From assembly GCA_030645955.1 (NCBI GenBank), contig JAUSMR010000138.1:1-32951 (forward strand): a stretch of 32,951 bases of DNA, given 5' to 3'. Every line of letters begins with the position of its first letter. Position 1 is the first letter of the stretch. Shown here in pieces: positions 8,506 through 15,633 of the stretch. The stretch comes from Gallionella sp. (GTDB lineage Bacteria > Pseudomonadota > Gammaproteobacteria > Burkholderiales > Gallionellaceae). A program made the translations under genes and the position numbers. Under the pieces are notes generated by a model. It searched no databases and was not told the DNA's origin. It saw nothing but the letters and a program-made list of their open reading frames with translations.

Positions 8506-8851
8506 TCGAGCTCCTATAGTCTCAAGATTATTCACCCCCGTCCAAGTAACACGGGGGGCTATAAATTCATGATGCGTGATTATAGGCACATTCCATCAAC
8601 GGGAGCATGGCTAAAAAAAGCCAGGCATTCTGGATGATCCGATCTATTGCCTGCGGCATCGATCAAGAAATCCTTGATCCATATTCCAGAATTAGAGAAA
8701 TCCCGCTGGCTTCTATATATCCTATAGTTATTTAATAGTAACAAACAAGTATTTCACAGATATAAGCAACATCCCTAGACTGCGTTCCATCAAGTTGTGA
8801 TGAATCATTTTATCCACTTAATTATTTGGAATGCAGAAAGGAAGGCAGTCA
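8506..8851. other. AT-rich spacer with nested inverted repeats
   Basis: No gene is seen in this 346-base spacer between two divergent units. It contains nested palindromes upstream of the minus-strand cassette: ATTCTGGA (8627-8634) pairs with TCCAGAAT (8685-8692), and inside it GATCAAG (8661-8667) pairs with CTTGATC (8673-8679). A small TGGCT-AGCCA hairpin lies near 8608-8623. These could be operators or remnants of a mobile element. Promoters for both flanking genes should lie here, but none could be assigned with confidence. Confidence 0.45.
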
Positions 8852-9364
8852 ATGTTTAAGCTAATCAAGAATGGCCAAGTCGTAACCGATGAATGGAAGA
8901 CCCTGACCCTCGCGGAGGGCGATACGCCGCAGAGCGTGAAGCTGCCGGTGGGGCCGGTGCTGGTGCCGCTGTCGGTTTGGCAGGCGCGCCGTGCCGAGCT
9001 GATCCACCGCGAATATGAACACGGCTGGCCGCTCGGCGTCTGGCTGGCTGCCGAGGAAAGCCCCAAGGCGATCGGGCGCGACATCGATGATTTCACCGTG
9101 ATCGCCGTCGAATTCGACAAGTTTTCCGACGGCAATAGCTACTCGACTGCCCGCCTGCTGCGCGAGCGTTACGGTTACAAGGGTGAGCTGCGCGCTATCG
9201 GCGATGTGCCGCGCGATAAACTGACTTACCAGCACCAGGTTGGCTTCGACGCCTTCGCGGTGCGTGCCAACCAGAAGGTCGGTTCTGTCCTGTCAGGACT
9301 GTTCGATTTCAAAGCGGCTAATCAGTCTGATGGCGGGCTGCATCTGGGTGCGGTTGCCGGTTAG
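8852..9364 (+). CDS. DUF934 family protein
   Basis: This 170-residue protein matches the DUF934 family. It opens MFKLIKNGQVVTDEW, with VPLSVWQARR, then GRDIDDFTVIAVEFDKFSDG and the typical C-terminal RDKLTYQHQVGFDAFAVRA. In many proteobacteria the gene lies directly after the ferredoxin-type sulfite/nitrite reductase gene (cysI), and an accessory role in assimilatory sulfite reduction is presumed but not proven. Here no reductase gene is adjacent, so it is an orphan copy. ATG 8852 follows a GGAAG ribosome-binding site by eight bases and matches the family start. The ATG at 8831 would add seven unsupported residues. Confidence 0.85.
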   Translation: MFKLIKNGQVVTDEWKTLTLAEGDTPQSVKLPVGPVLVPLSVWQARRAELIHREYEHGWPLGVWLAAEESPKAIGRDIDDFTVIAVEFDKFSDGNSYSTARLLRERYGYKGELRAIGDVPRDKLTYQHQVGFDAFAVRANQKVGSVLSGLFDFKAANQSDGGLHLGAVAG

Positions 9365-9397
9365 CCCGTTCCTTTTTCATTTTAAAAGTAATGCAAT

Positions 9398-9492
9398 TTG
9401 TAGGACGGGCTGCGCCCGACAGCCCTTCGACAAGGCTCTCCTGAGTTTATCGAAGGGCTCAGGACAGGCTTGATCCTGCGGGCAAAGCCCGC
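9398..9492. repeat. Cluster of dispersed palindromic repeats
   Basis: Behind the DUF934 gene lie three palindromic units: a GGACGGGC/GCGCCCGAC unit, then AGCCCTTCGA (9421-9430) pairing with TCGAAGGGCT (9450-9459), and GCGGGC-AAA-GCCCGC (9478-9492). The middle one belongs to the family that also occurs at 15641-15670 inside qmoA and at 30577-30726 inside scpB. No gene is seen in 9365-9846. Confidence 0.7.
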
Positions 9493-9639
9493 CCAAAGAA
9501 TGCACACTTAACTGGAATTGGAATCAACGAGGGGCGCTTTGCATTTTCACAGGCGCGCTCCCACGCGGAGCATGGGAGCGATAGCGATAGTGGAATTCCT
9601 ACCCCATCCAAGTCTTCCCGGAACCCATCCCCATCCTAA

Positions 9640-9660
9640 CCTTCCCCTTGAAGTGGAAGG
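9640..9660. repeat. Short CTTCCCCTTGAAG repeat, copy 1
   Basis: CCTTCCCCTTGAAGTGGAAGG is partly palindromic and recurs in variant form at 10920-10941. It resembles the scattered CCTTCCCC-type units found in spacers of this genome, and the longer palindrome at 12123-12208 contains related sequence. Confidence 0.55.
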
Positions 9661-9722
9661 GATGATTGCTCTCTCTAGCAAGAGGAAGATAACCAGCGAC
9701 AGATTGAGATGGTCGCTATGCC

Positions 9723-9803
9723 GTAGGCTGGCGGTGAGGAACGAACCCCAGCGTTTGGTGACATCGTACATGCTGGGGTTTGCGTTGATTACCGCCAGCC
9801 TAC
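9723..9803. repeat. 81-bp nested inverted-repeat element
   Basis: The outer arms GTAGGCTGGCGGT (9723-9735) and ACCGCCAGCCTAC (9791-9803) are perfect complements. An inner pair AACCCCAGC (9744-9752) and GCTGGGGTT (9772-9780) is also perfect. It has no coding content, and the nested design is that of a palindromic interspersed element. It lies 43 bases beyond the stop of the minus-strand hypothetical gene. Confidence 0.75.
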
Positions 9804-9846
9804 AAAACTATTTGCCGGCTGACGCCATAATCCACCGCCAAATAAT

Positions 9847-10242
9847 TCAGATCACCACCGGTCCGTGGTAGTCGGTGTCAGTGTCGGCCTGGGTGGCGCG
9901 GGCAGAAATATTGGCCAGTTGCCGTTCGTGGTCTGACTGAACCTGCAGCAAGGTCACGACACAATCCTCAAGATCGTCGTACTCGGTGCGGCCCGTGCCG
10001 TATTGTTCCGTCTCGGAATAGAAGAACTGGCTGCGGTAGCGGTCAGCCGCCACTTTGCACACGACGAACTGCGCGCCCCGCTCACTCCAATAAATCGTAG
10101 GGCACAAGGTCAGCTTTCTGGAACGTGCATCAAGCTGTAGTTCACTGTCAGCCAATTGTAGCGGGACAAGTTTGGCGTAACGTTTAAGCAGCAAGGTTGA
10201 TACCAGTTTTTGTTCGGTATCGGAGAAGTCGGGAATAGACAT
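9847..10242 (-). CDS. Hypothetical protein, 131 residues
   Basis: I do not recognise this protein. It is soluble, with no signal peptide or membrane segment. The first part is helical (FSDTEQKLVSTLLLKRYAKL). A beta-rich middle with two cysteines follows (LTLCPTIYWSERGAQFVVCKV), then an acidic helical end (TEYDDLEDCVVTLLQVQSDHERQ). Codon use and GC content look like those of its neighbours, and a GAGAG sequence precedes the ATG, so it is probably a real gene. It stands alone between two repeat-bearing spacers, and nothing in the context suggests a function. Confidence 0.65.
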   Translation of the reverse strand: MSIPDFSDTEQKLVSTLLLKRYAKLVPLQLADSELQLDARSRKLTLCPTIYWSERGAQFVVCKVAADRYRSQFFYSETEQYGTGRTEYDDLEDCVVTLLQVQSDHERQLANISARATQADTDTDYHGPVVI

Positions 10243-10335
10243 GTGCGGTCTCTCGTTTGTGAGCGGTGGATTATTCCGGTTTTATCCCGGATCGTCCATT
10301 AGCCCCATCAATATACCCATACATCGGGAAAGCCT

Positions 10336-10397
10336 TCGTAGGAGCGCAGCTTGCTGCGCGATGGCAAAGCATCGCCCGATAAATCGGGCTCCTACGA
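10336..10397. repeat. 62-bp palindromic interspersed repeat
   Basis: TCGTAGGAGC (10336-10345) pairs with GCTCCTACGA (10388-10397). Inside are three smaller hairpins: GCGCAGC-TT-GCTGCGC, CGATG/CATCG and GCCCGAT/ATCGGGC. It fills the spacer 10243-10465 between the hypothetical gene and the rhodanese gene, where nothing else is seen. Confidence 0.75.
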
Positions 10398-10465
10398 CGT
10401 AATGATGGACTATGTAAACCTGATGGGTAATCTGAGTTTATTTCATCGGTGAAATGAAACTGGGA

Positions 10466-10852
10466 TCAGGTTTGCGTCCAGGGCAGGCCATCAAAGCGCC
10501 AGCCGTTGTGGGAGTTGCGGTGATGTTGCTCATCCAGGTCGCCTTCAAAGCCGTGTAACACATTGTACACATCCGTGAGTCCTGCTTTTTCCAGTGCCAG
10601 CCCGGCATCCACCGAGCGGCGGCCGGAACGGCAAATCAGCACCACGGGGCGATTCAGGCTGGCGGCCTTTTTTACGTGCGCAACGAAGTGGGGATTGAGA
10701 TCCCATTCCGGCCCGTCGACCCAGGGGATCAGGATGGAACCTTTGGGATGGCCTACAAACATGTGCTCCATCTCGCTGCGCACATCGACCAATACCGCCT
10801 CAGGGTTGGCTTGCATGAATTCAAAAGTTTGTTTTGGTGTCATGTGCTGCAT
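10466..10852 (-). CDS. Single-domain rhodanese-like sulfurtransferase
   Basis: This 128-residue rhodanese domain has the persulfide-forming cysteine at residue 74 in the active-site loop CRSGRRS. VDVRSEMEH lies upstream, and the GLTDVYNVLHGFEGDLD stretch is typical of the domain end. Such proteins move sulfane sulfur between carriers, and in sulfur oxidisers they often feed dissimilatory pathways. An AGGAG ribosome-binding site lies six bases before the ATG at 10852, fixing the start. The gene reads in the same direction as the qmo/hdr cluster but is separated from hdrB by about 345 bases that hold an inverted-repeat element. A shared transcript is therefore unlikely, although a role in sulfur handling fits. 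Confidence 0.88.
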   Translation of the reverse strand: MQHMTPKQTFEFMQANPEAVLVDVRSEMEHMFVGHPKGSILIPWVDGPEWDLNPHFVAHVKKAASLNRPVVLICRSGRRSVDAGLALEKAGLTDVYNVLHGFEGDLDEQHHRNSHNGWRFDGLPWTQT

Positions 10853-10919
10853 TGCGCGCTCCTAATATAATTTATTGGTGTCCGTTGGGGAATAATTCCA
10901 TTGCTCGATAGAAACCACA

Positions 10920-10941
10920 CCTTCCCCTTGAAAGGGAGGGG
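10920..10941. repeat. Short CTTCCCCTTGAA repeat, copy 2
   Basis: CCTTCCCCTTGAAAGGGAGG is a variant of the unit at 9640-9660. It lies in the spacer 10853-11059 upstream of the rhodanese gene, where no gene is seen. Confidence 0.5.
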
Positions 10942-11059
10942 ATTGTTGCCGCTTATAATTGAAAATGGAATAACTGGTGCGATGATAGTTCCAGACACAA
11001 CTGCAAGTCCAGCGCAGCGTTCATGCCGATACACGCTGTATGCCCCGTAGGGATTGCTC

Positions 11060-11196
11060 TAAGGAAACGCAGATTTATTCACTCAATCCGTCATTGCGAG
11101 CGAAGCGTGGCAATCCAGTTGTTTGATATCAAACGAACTTCTGGATTGCCACGTCGCTACGCTCCTCGCAATGACGATTTAATCCGCGTTTCCCTA
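11060..11196. repeat. MITE-like inverted-repeat element, copy 2
   Basis: This is the second copy of the element at 7-145. The ends are TAAGGAAACGCAGATTTA and its near reverse complement, and the inner palindrome GCGTGGCAATCCAG/CTGGATTGCCACG is the same. The right end abuts the hdrB stop codon (11198-11200), so insertion happened immediately behind that gene. The element could now provide the 3' end of the hdrB transcript. Confidence 0.8.
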
Positions 11197-11197
11197 A

Positions 11198-12103
11198 CTA
11201 TTTTTGCCGTGAAGCGATTTGCTTGAGTTTTTCAGGCTGGATGACGTGCCCGTTTAAACCTGCTTGTTTCAGGCTGCCGCCGTAGGCCACCGTCAGCAGT
11301 TGCGAGTAGTAGACCACCGGCATGGCTAATTTGGTGCCCTGCTTTTTATTGATCTCGGACTGGTATATCTCGACATTGGCCTGGCACAACTGGCAGGGTG
11401 TGACGATCATTTCGGCGCCGTGGTCGTAGGCGGATTCGACGATGTCGCGAATCTGCTTTTGCGATTTGTCCGGCTCGGAAAAGGCCAGCGCGCCGCCGCA
11501 GCAGGTCACTTTCTGTTCATATCCGCTGGCCGGTTCAGCCCCCACGGTTTCGATCATCTTGTCGAGATACTGCGGATTCTCGAAAGACTCTCCGGCGATG
11601 CCGAACGGACGATTGGTCTGGCAGCCGACGTAGCCCGCAATCTTCATGCCTTCGAGCGGTTTGACTACCTGCGCTTTCATGCCTTCGAAACCCACATCCT
11701 CGACCAGCACCTCGACGATGTGGCGCGCCCTGACCGTGCCCTTGAAGTTCAGCCCTGCTTCCTTGAGCGCTTCGTTGGTATCGGCCATCAGACTGCCGGA
11801 TTCGTGCAGCTTTTCTGCCGTCTCACGGGTGGACAGCCAGCAGGCCGGACAGCCGGAAACCATATCCTGCCCCGGCAGATGCTGCTCGGCCAATGCCAGA
11901 TTGCGGGCATTGATCACCAGACGCGGCAACAAACCGCCCTCCCCGTAACCGATGGATGCACCGCAGCAGTTCCAGTCTGGAATCTCGTTGAGCTGGATGC
12001 CCAGTTTCGCGCACATCACTTCGATGGAGGTGGCGAAATTCGATGCCGAAGCGCCCTTCTGTGAGGAGCATCCGGGGTAGAACGCGTATTGTCTTTTTTC
12101 CAA
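11198..12103 (-). CDS. hdrB: HdrB-like heterodisulfide reductase subunit B
   Basis: This 301-residue protein has two CCG domains, the signature of HdrB, which bind unusual noncubane iron-sulfur clusters and perform disulfide chemistry or quinone-side electron transfer. The first set is C12, C46-C47 (NCCGAS), C85 and C88 (SGCPACW). The second is C161, C201-C202 (TCCGGA), C237 and C240 (TPCQLC). Both sets are complete. A TTG start at 12103 is proposed because GGAGA lies about seven bases before it and the product then begins LEKRQYAFYPGCSS, as expected for the family. The upstream ATGs at 12136 and 12130 fall inside a palindromic repeat. It follows hdrC, qmoB and qmoA on the same strand and probably replaces part of QmoC. 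Confidence 0.9.
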   Translation of the reverse strand: MEKRQYAFYPGCSSQKGASASNFATSIEVMCAKLGIQLNEIPDWNCCGASIGYGEGGLLPRLVINARNLALAEQHLPGQDMVSGCPACWLSTRETAEKLHESGSLMADTNEALKEAGLNFKGTVRARHIVEVLVEDVGFEGMKAQVVKPLEGMKIAGYVGCQTNRPFGIAGESFENPQYLDKMIETVGAEPASGYEQKVTCCGGALAFSEPDKSQKQIRDIVESAYDHGAEMIVTPCQLCQANVEIYQSEINKKQGTKLAMPVVYYSQLLTVAYGGSLKQAGLNGHVIQPEKLKQIASRQK

Positions 12104-12122
12104 TTTAGCTCTCCGTTGCAAT

Positions 12123-12208
12123 ACCCTCATCCCCAACCCTTCCCCCGCCCGCGGGGAGAGGGAGACTTGCCCCTCTCCCGCAAGCGGGGGAAGGGTTGGG
12201 GTGAGGGT
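12123..12208. repeat. Long perfect-arm palindrome between hdrC and hdrB
   Basis: Arms of about 25 bases (12123-12148 and 12184-12208, starting ACCCTCATCCCCAACCC) are nearly perfect complements. A second, inner hairpin (GGGAGAGGG/CCCTCTCCC) lies within the loop. The element fills the hdrC-hdrB spacer in the middle of an operon, so the transcript would carry a very stable stem. Such structures often stabilise upstream mRNA or lower expression of the downstream gene. Confidence 0.8.
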
Positions 12209-12219
12209 TTATGTCATAG

Positions 12220-12840
12220 CTATACAAACTTTTGTTTGCGCTCTTCAATTTCGCGCGCCTTGGCAATCATCTTGTGGATGCTGTCCTTGTCCTTGCATTT
12301 GTGTCCGCCCAGTATCTCCATCGGGTTAAGGCGTCTGGCCTTCATCAATCCCATGCCGATCCCCTGCATCGCCAGTACATTCTTGATGCCCTGCACAAAA
12401 CCATCCTTGAAATACATCGCCAGCGAAAACTTGAGCTCGTTGACCCGCCCGGTCCTGGCCAGGTTGTCCCAGAACAGCCTGGCAATCTCGCGCGTGGGCT
12501 GGCCTTTCGGCGCCATACCCAGCCGGTGGGCGTAATGCGCCAGGCCGTGCATGATATGGGTAATCGGCAGCTTCCTCGGGCAGCGCACGATACAGTTGTA
12601 GCAGGAAGTGCACATCCACATGGAATCGGAAATCAGCACCTCCTCGCGCTTGCCGGCGCGGATCATCATGAAAATTTTCTGCGGCGAATGTTCCCAATGC
12701 GGGCCGAACGGGCAGGAACCGGCGCACACGCCGCACTGCATGCACATCCTGACCCACTCGCCATCCTCGACGTGATCCTCGACTTCCTTCAGGAAGTTGT
12801 TGCGGTAGCGCGTGATGGCTTGCTGATTTTGTTCGCTCAT
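12220..12840 (-). CDS. hdrC: HdrC-like iron-sulfur subunit
   Basis: This 206-residue HdrC-type protein carries two [4Fe-4S] binding motifs: C33, C36, C39 and C43 (CMQCGVCAGSCP), and C77, C80, C83 and C87 (CTSCYNCIVRCP). A helical C-terminal half (FSLAMYFKDGFVQGIKNVLAM) has no true transmembrane segments. In QmoABC the third subunit is a fusion of an HdrC-like and a membrane domain. Here only the soluble HdrC part is present and HdrB is separate, as in Gram-positive sulfate reducers and some sulfur oxidisers. It should pass electrons between QmoAB and HdrB. A strong AAGGAG and GGAG site precedes the ATG. The gene is preceded by a Gly-rich exported protein gene and followed by a palindrome and hdrB. 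Confidence 0.92.
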   Translation of the reverse strand: MSEQNQQAITRYRNNFLKEVEDHVEDGEWVRMCMQCGVCAGSCPFGPHWEHSPQKIFMMIRAGKREEVLISDSMWMCTSCYNCIVRCPRKLPITHIMHGLAHYAHRLGMAPKGQPTREIARLFWDNLARTGRVNELKFSLAMYFKDGFVQGIKNVLAMQGIGMGLMKARRLNPMEILGGHKCKDKDSIHKMIAKAREIEERKQKFV

Positions 12841-12923
12841 GGCTCCTGCTCCTTAAAGTTCTAGTGAGGTGCTACACGCTTTTGCGCAGCCCCTCCCGAA
12901 TGCAGGGTTAGGCATTGCCCGGA

Positions 12924-13310
12924 TCAGCGGCCGCGACCGCCGCCGGGTCCCATACCACCCCCGCCCGGACCCATGCCTCCCCCGCCGGGACCCATACCAC
13001 CACCGGGACCCATGCCGCCCCCTCTGGCGGGCGGCTCGTCGGGAATGCTCACACCACGCGCCTTGGCTCGCTCTTTCATTTGCTCGTGATGTTCCTTGCG
13101 GATTTGCTCTCGCGCCTCGGCGGTTTTGGCAGCGCGCATTTTGGTGCGGTGATCGGCGCGCTCTTGTTGCGTCATCAGTTGACTGCCGTAGATTTGCTCT
13201 TGCTCTTGTGCCTTTTCCTGGACTGGTTTCTGGTCAGCTGCCAGCGCGAATCCGGTAAACAGAGACAATGCGGCAGCAGCCAAAACTGACACTATCAGTG
13301 GTCGTTTCAT
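12924..13310 (-). CDS. Exported Gly/Met-rich protein inside the qmo-hdr cluster
   Basis: I know no function for this 128-residue protein. It starts with a clear signal peptide (MKRPLIVSVLAAAALSLF, with likely cleavage after ALA near residue 24). A charged helical middle follows, rich in Glu, Gln, Arg and Lys (MTQQERADHRTKMRAAK, REQIRKEHHEQMKERAK). It ends in an approximately 30-residue tandem repeat of GGGMGPG units that finishes GRGR. The DNA of the tail is correspondingly repetitive (about 12930-13020). A GGAG ribosome-binding site lies before the ATG. It sits between qmoB and hdrC, genes for cytoplasmic proteins, with short spacers (76 and 83 bases), so it is probably co-transcribed. Methionines in a flexible glycine tail could bind metal, but that is speculation. 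Confidence 0.75.
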   Translation of the reverse strand: MKRPLIVSVLAAAALSLFTGFALAADQKPVQEKAQEQEQIYGSQLMTQQERADHRTKMRAAKTAEAREQIRKEHHEQMKERAKARGVSIPDEPPARGGGMGPGGGMGPGGGGMGPGGGGMGPGGGRGR

Positions 13311-13386
13311 TATCGTTTACTCCTTATGAAAACGGGCTGTTTCAATTTGCGTCCGCAACCACCGCAACCCCTTCAGTGATCGCACG

Positions 13387-15633
13387 TTAACCAAAACCCT
13401 TCATCGGCGACGGCCCCATCTCGACTAATTGCGCAACATAGTCGTTGATGAACTTCGCCACACGCTCGTTATCGGTGATCGCCACTTCATAGCTGGACAC
13501 GCGCTCGGGCTCCAGCCCCATCCCGGTCAGCGTGTCGCCGATTTTACTCATGCGGTAGCTGGCCAGCTCCGACCCCTTGACGAAGTGGCACTGGTAGTCA
13601 TCGCCTTTTTTGCAACCCATCATCATCACGCCGTCATAGCCTGAGTTAAGCGCGTCGGTGATCCAGATCGTGTTGACCGAGCCAAGGCAGCGTACCGGAA
13701 TGATGCGCACGAACGCCGAATAGACGGTACGCGACAGACCCGCCATGTCGAGCGCCGGGTAGGCATCGTTTTCACAGGCCAGTATCAGGACGCGCGGCTT
13801 CTCCGAAAATTCATCCGGGATTTCCACCGCTTTGAGCTGGTTGCCCACGGTGTCCACCGAATAGTTTTCAAACGAGATCACCCGCACCGGACAGGCGCCC
13901 ATGCAGGTGCCGCAGCGGCGGCAGCGTTGTTCGTTGAATACCGGAAAACGCCGTTCGTCCTCGTCGATCGCGCCAAACGGGCATTCCACCGTGCAGCGTT
14001 TGCACTGGGTGCAGCCTTCCAGCCGCACGATAGGAAAGGACAGGTCGCCGGAGCGCGGGTGGGCGGCGCGCCCGAGGCTGGCATTCTCGACGGCCTGAAT
14101 GGCCTTGAGCGCGGCGCCGGTGGCATCCTCGGTGGCCTGCAGCATGTCCATCGGACGGCGCACCGGCCCGGCAGCGTAAATGCCGGTGCGGCGCGTCTCG
14201 TAGGGGAAGCAGATGAAATGCGAATCGGCAAAACCGTACTTGAACTGGGGCATGTCCGGCCCCTGCCGGTAGGACAGATTCAGTATGGAAGTTTTCTGCA
14301 TTTCAGACTTTTTCTGCTTTGCCGCTTCCGAACCGCCATCGGCTTCTCTGACGACTGTGTCCCAGGCATCGAGGTCCACCCCGGCACTCGGCACCTGGCC
14401 GGTAGCTAGCACGACCAGATCGGCATCGAGCGTAGTGTCTTCATCCAGAATCAGATCCTTGAAGTTCACCTTGCAGCCGCTGCCGACGGCTTCAACCCCG
14501 CTGGCCTTGCCCTTGGTGAAGATGACACCCTTGTGCTGGGCGCTGCGGTATAAATCTTCGCCCATACCCGGCACGCGCAGATCCGTGTACATCACCACGG
14601 TGTCGGTTTCCGGATTGGCATCCTTGAAATACATCGCCTGCTTGATGCTGGTGGCACAACAGTGGCCGGAACAGTAGGCGAGATGCTTGCCGGTTTCATC
14701 GCGCTGCCCGGCACATTGCAGGAACACCACGGATTTTATTTCCTTGCCGTCGGCACGTTTGAGAGCGCCTCCATTGGCGGCTTGCGCCAAGGCTTCGAGG
14801 CCTGCCTGATCCACGACGTTGGCCTGACCGCCGCCCAGTTCGGGCAATTTGGCGATATCGTAAGAGGTGAAGCCGGTCGCCTGAACAATGGCGCCAACCG
14901 CTTCTTCCGTCACCGCGCCGGACTCCTGCGCGACCTTGACGGTGAAGCGGCCCGGCGCACCGGCTGTTTCAGCAACGGTCGAATTAAGGTGCACCCTGAT
15001 GCGCGGATGCGAACTCACTCTGGCAGCCAGTTCGGCAACGCCGGTGTCCTGCGGCTCGGCGTAAGGAGCCTTGAACGGCACCCGCTTCCACAATTTGTTT
15101 GCCCATCCGCCGAGCTGCGCCTGTTTCTCGACGATGACCACTTCGTAGCCTGCCTCGGCAGCCTCGAATGCGGCGGTGAGGCCGGACATGCCGCCACCGA
15201 CAACGAGAATGCTTTTCTGCAGGGTAGTGTTCGGGTTGCCCTGTGGCAGAATGACCTTTTTCAGTTCGGCGCAGCCCATGCGCACGTAGTCGTCGGCCAT
15301 TTCCTGGCGCACTTCGTCATGCGCGCTGCCCTCGGCGACCACCCAGATAACGCCTTCGCGCAGATTGGCGCGGGTCATGGCCACCGCCGGAAAGTGGAAA
15401 GCCTCGGTCTTGGCGCGGCGAGAACAGGCGGCAATACAGACATGCGTAACGCCCTCTTTCTCGATATCGTCACGGATCATCTGCACGCCTGCGCTGTTGC
15501 ACAGAAAGGCATGTTCGCGCACCAGCGCCATTTTGCCTTCCTTCAGCGCGATCTTGCCCAGTTGCGCGATGTCCAGCTTGTCACCCAGGCCACAGCCTGA
15601 ACAGATGTATGCGGCAGTTTTCATTTCACTCAT
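13387..15633 (-). CDS. qmoB: QmoB-like / HdrA-type flavoprotein with MvhD domain
   Basis: This 748-residue protein has the QmoB layout. An N-terminal part with C11 and C14 (ICSGCG) and a CSRR motif comes first. It is followed by an FAD-binding HdrA-like domain with VVGGGMSGLTAAFEAAEAGY near residue 145 and the HdrA signature FLQCAGQRDE...YCSGHCCATSIKQ. Two [4Fe-4S] ferredoxin motifs follow at about 541-551 (CTQCKRCTVECP) and 571-581 (CRRCGTCMGACP). A C-terminal MvhD-type domain runs from about residue 615 (VLILACENDAYPALD, GCKKGDDYQCHF). QmoB is thought to work with QmoA in electron transfer between APS reductase and the quinone pool, possibly by flavin bifurcation or confurcation. Its ATG overlaps the qmoA stop by four bases (ATGA). 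A GGGGG tract from a dispersed repeat provides the only ribosome-binding-like sequence. Confidence 0.92.
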   Translation of the reverse strand: MSEMKTAAYICSGCGLGDKLDIAQLGKIALKEGKMALVREHAFLCNSAGVQMIRDDIEKEGVTHVCIAACSRRAKTEAFHFPAVAMTRANLREGVIWVVAEGSAHDEVRQEMADDYVRMGCAELKKVILPQGNPNTTLQKSILVVGGGMSGLTAAFEAAEAGYEVVIVEKQAQLGGWANKLWKRVPFKAPYAEPQDTGVAELAARVSSHPRIRVHLNSTVAETAGAPGRFTVKVAQESGAVTEEAVGAIVQATGFTSYDIAKLPELGGGQANVVDQAGLEALAQAANGGALKRADGKEIKSVVFLQCAGQRDETGKHLAYCSGHCCATSIKQAMYFKDANPETDTVVMYTDLRVPGMGEDLYRSAQHKGVIFTKGKASGVEAVGSGCKVNFKDLILDEDTTLDADLVVLATGQVPSAGVDLDAWDTVVREADGGSEAAKQKKSEMQKTSILNLSYRQGPDMPQFKYGFADSHFICFPYETRRTGIYAAGPVRRPMDMLQATEDATGAALKAIQAVENASLGRAAHPRSGDLSFPIVRLEGCTQCKRCTVECPFGAIDEDERRFPVFNEQRCRRCGTCMGACPVRVISFENYSVDTVGNQLKAVEIPDEFSEKPRVLILACENDAYPALDMAGLSRTVYSAFVRIIPVRCLGSVNTIWITDALNSGYDGVMMMGCKKGDDYQCHFVKGSELASYRMSKIGDTLTGMGLEPERVSSYEVAITDNERVAKFINDYVAQLVEMGPSPMKGFG

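Noticed and set aside
9518..9871. 117-residue plus-strand open frame in the spacer after the DUF934 gene
   Set aside because: Consists of translated dispersed repeats (for example the 81-bp palindrome) and extends into the opposite-strand hypothetical gene.
12930..13020. Possible sequencing artefact or tandem-repeat noise in the Gly-rich tail
   Set aside because: The frame is maintained to a clean stop, with a signal peptide and ribosome-binding site at the other end, so a real gene is more likely.
14662..15600. 312-residue plus-strand open frame opposite qmoB
   Set aside because: Antisense shadow; no domain seen, while QmoB motifs are complete on the minus strand.
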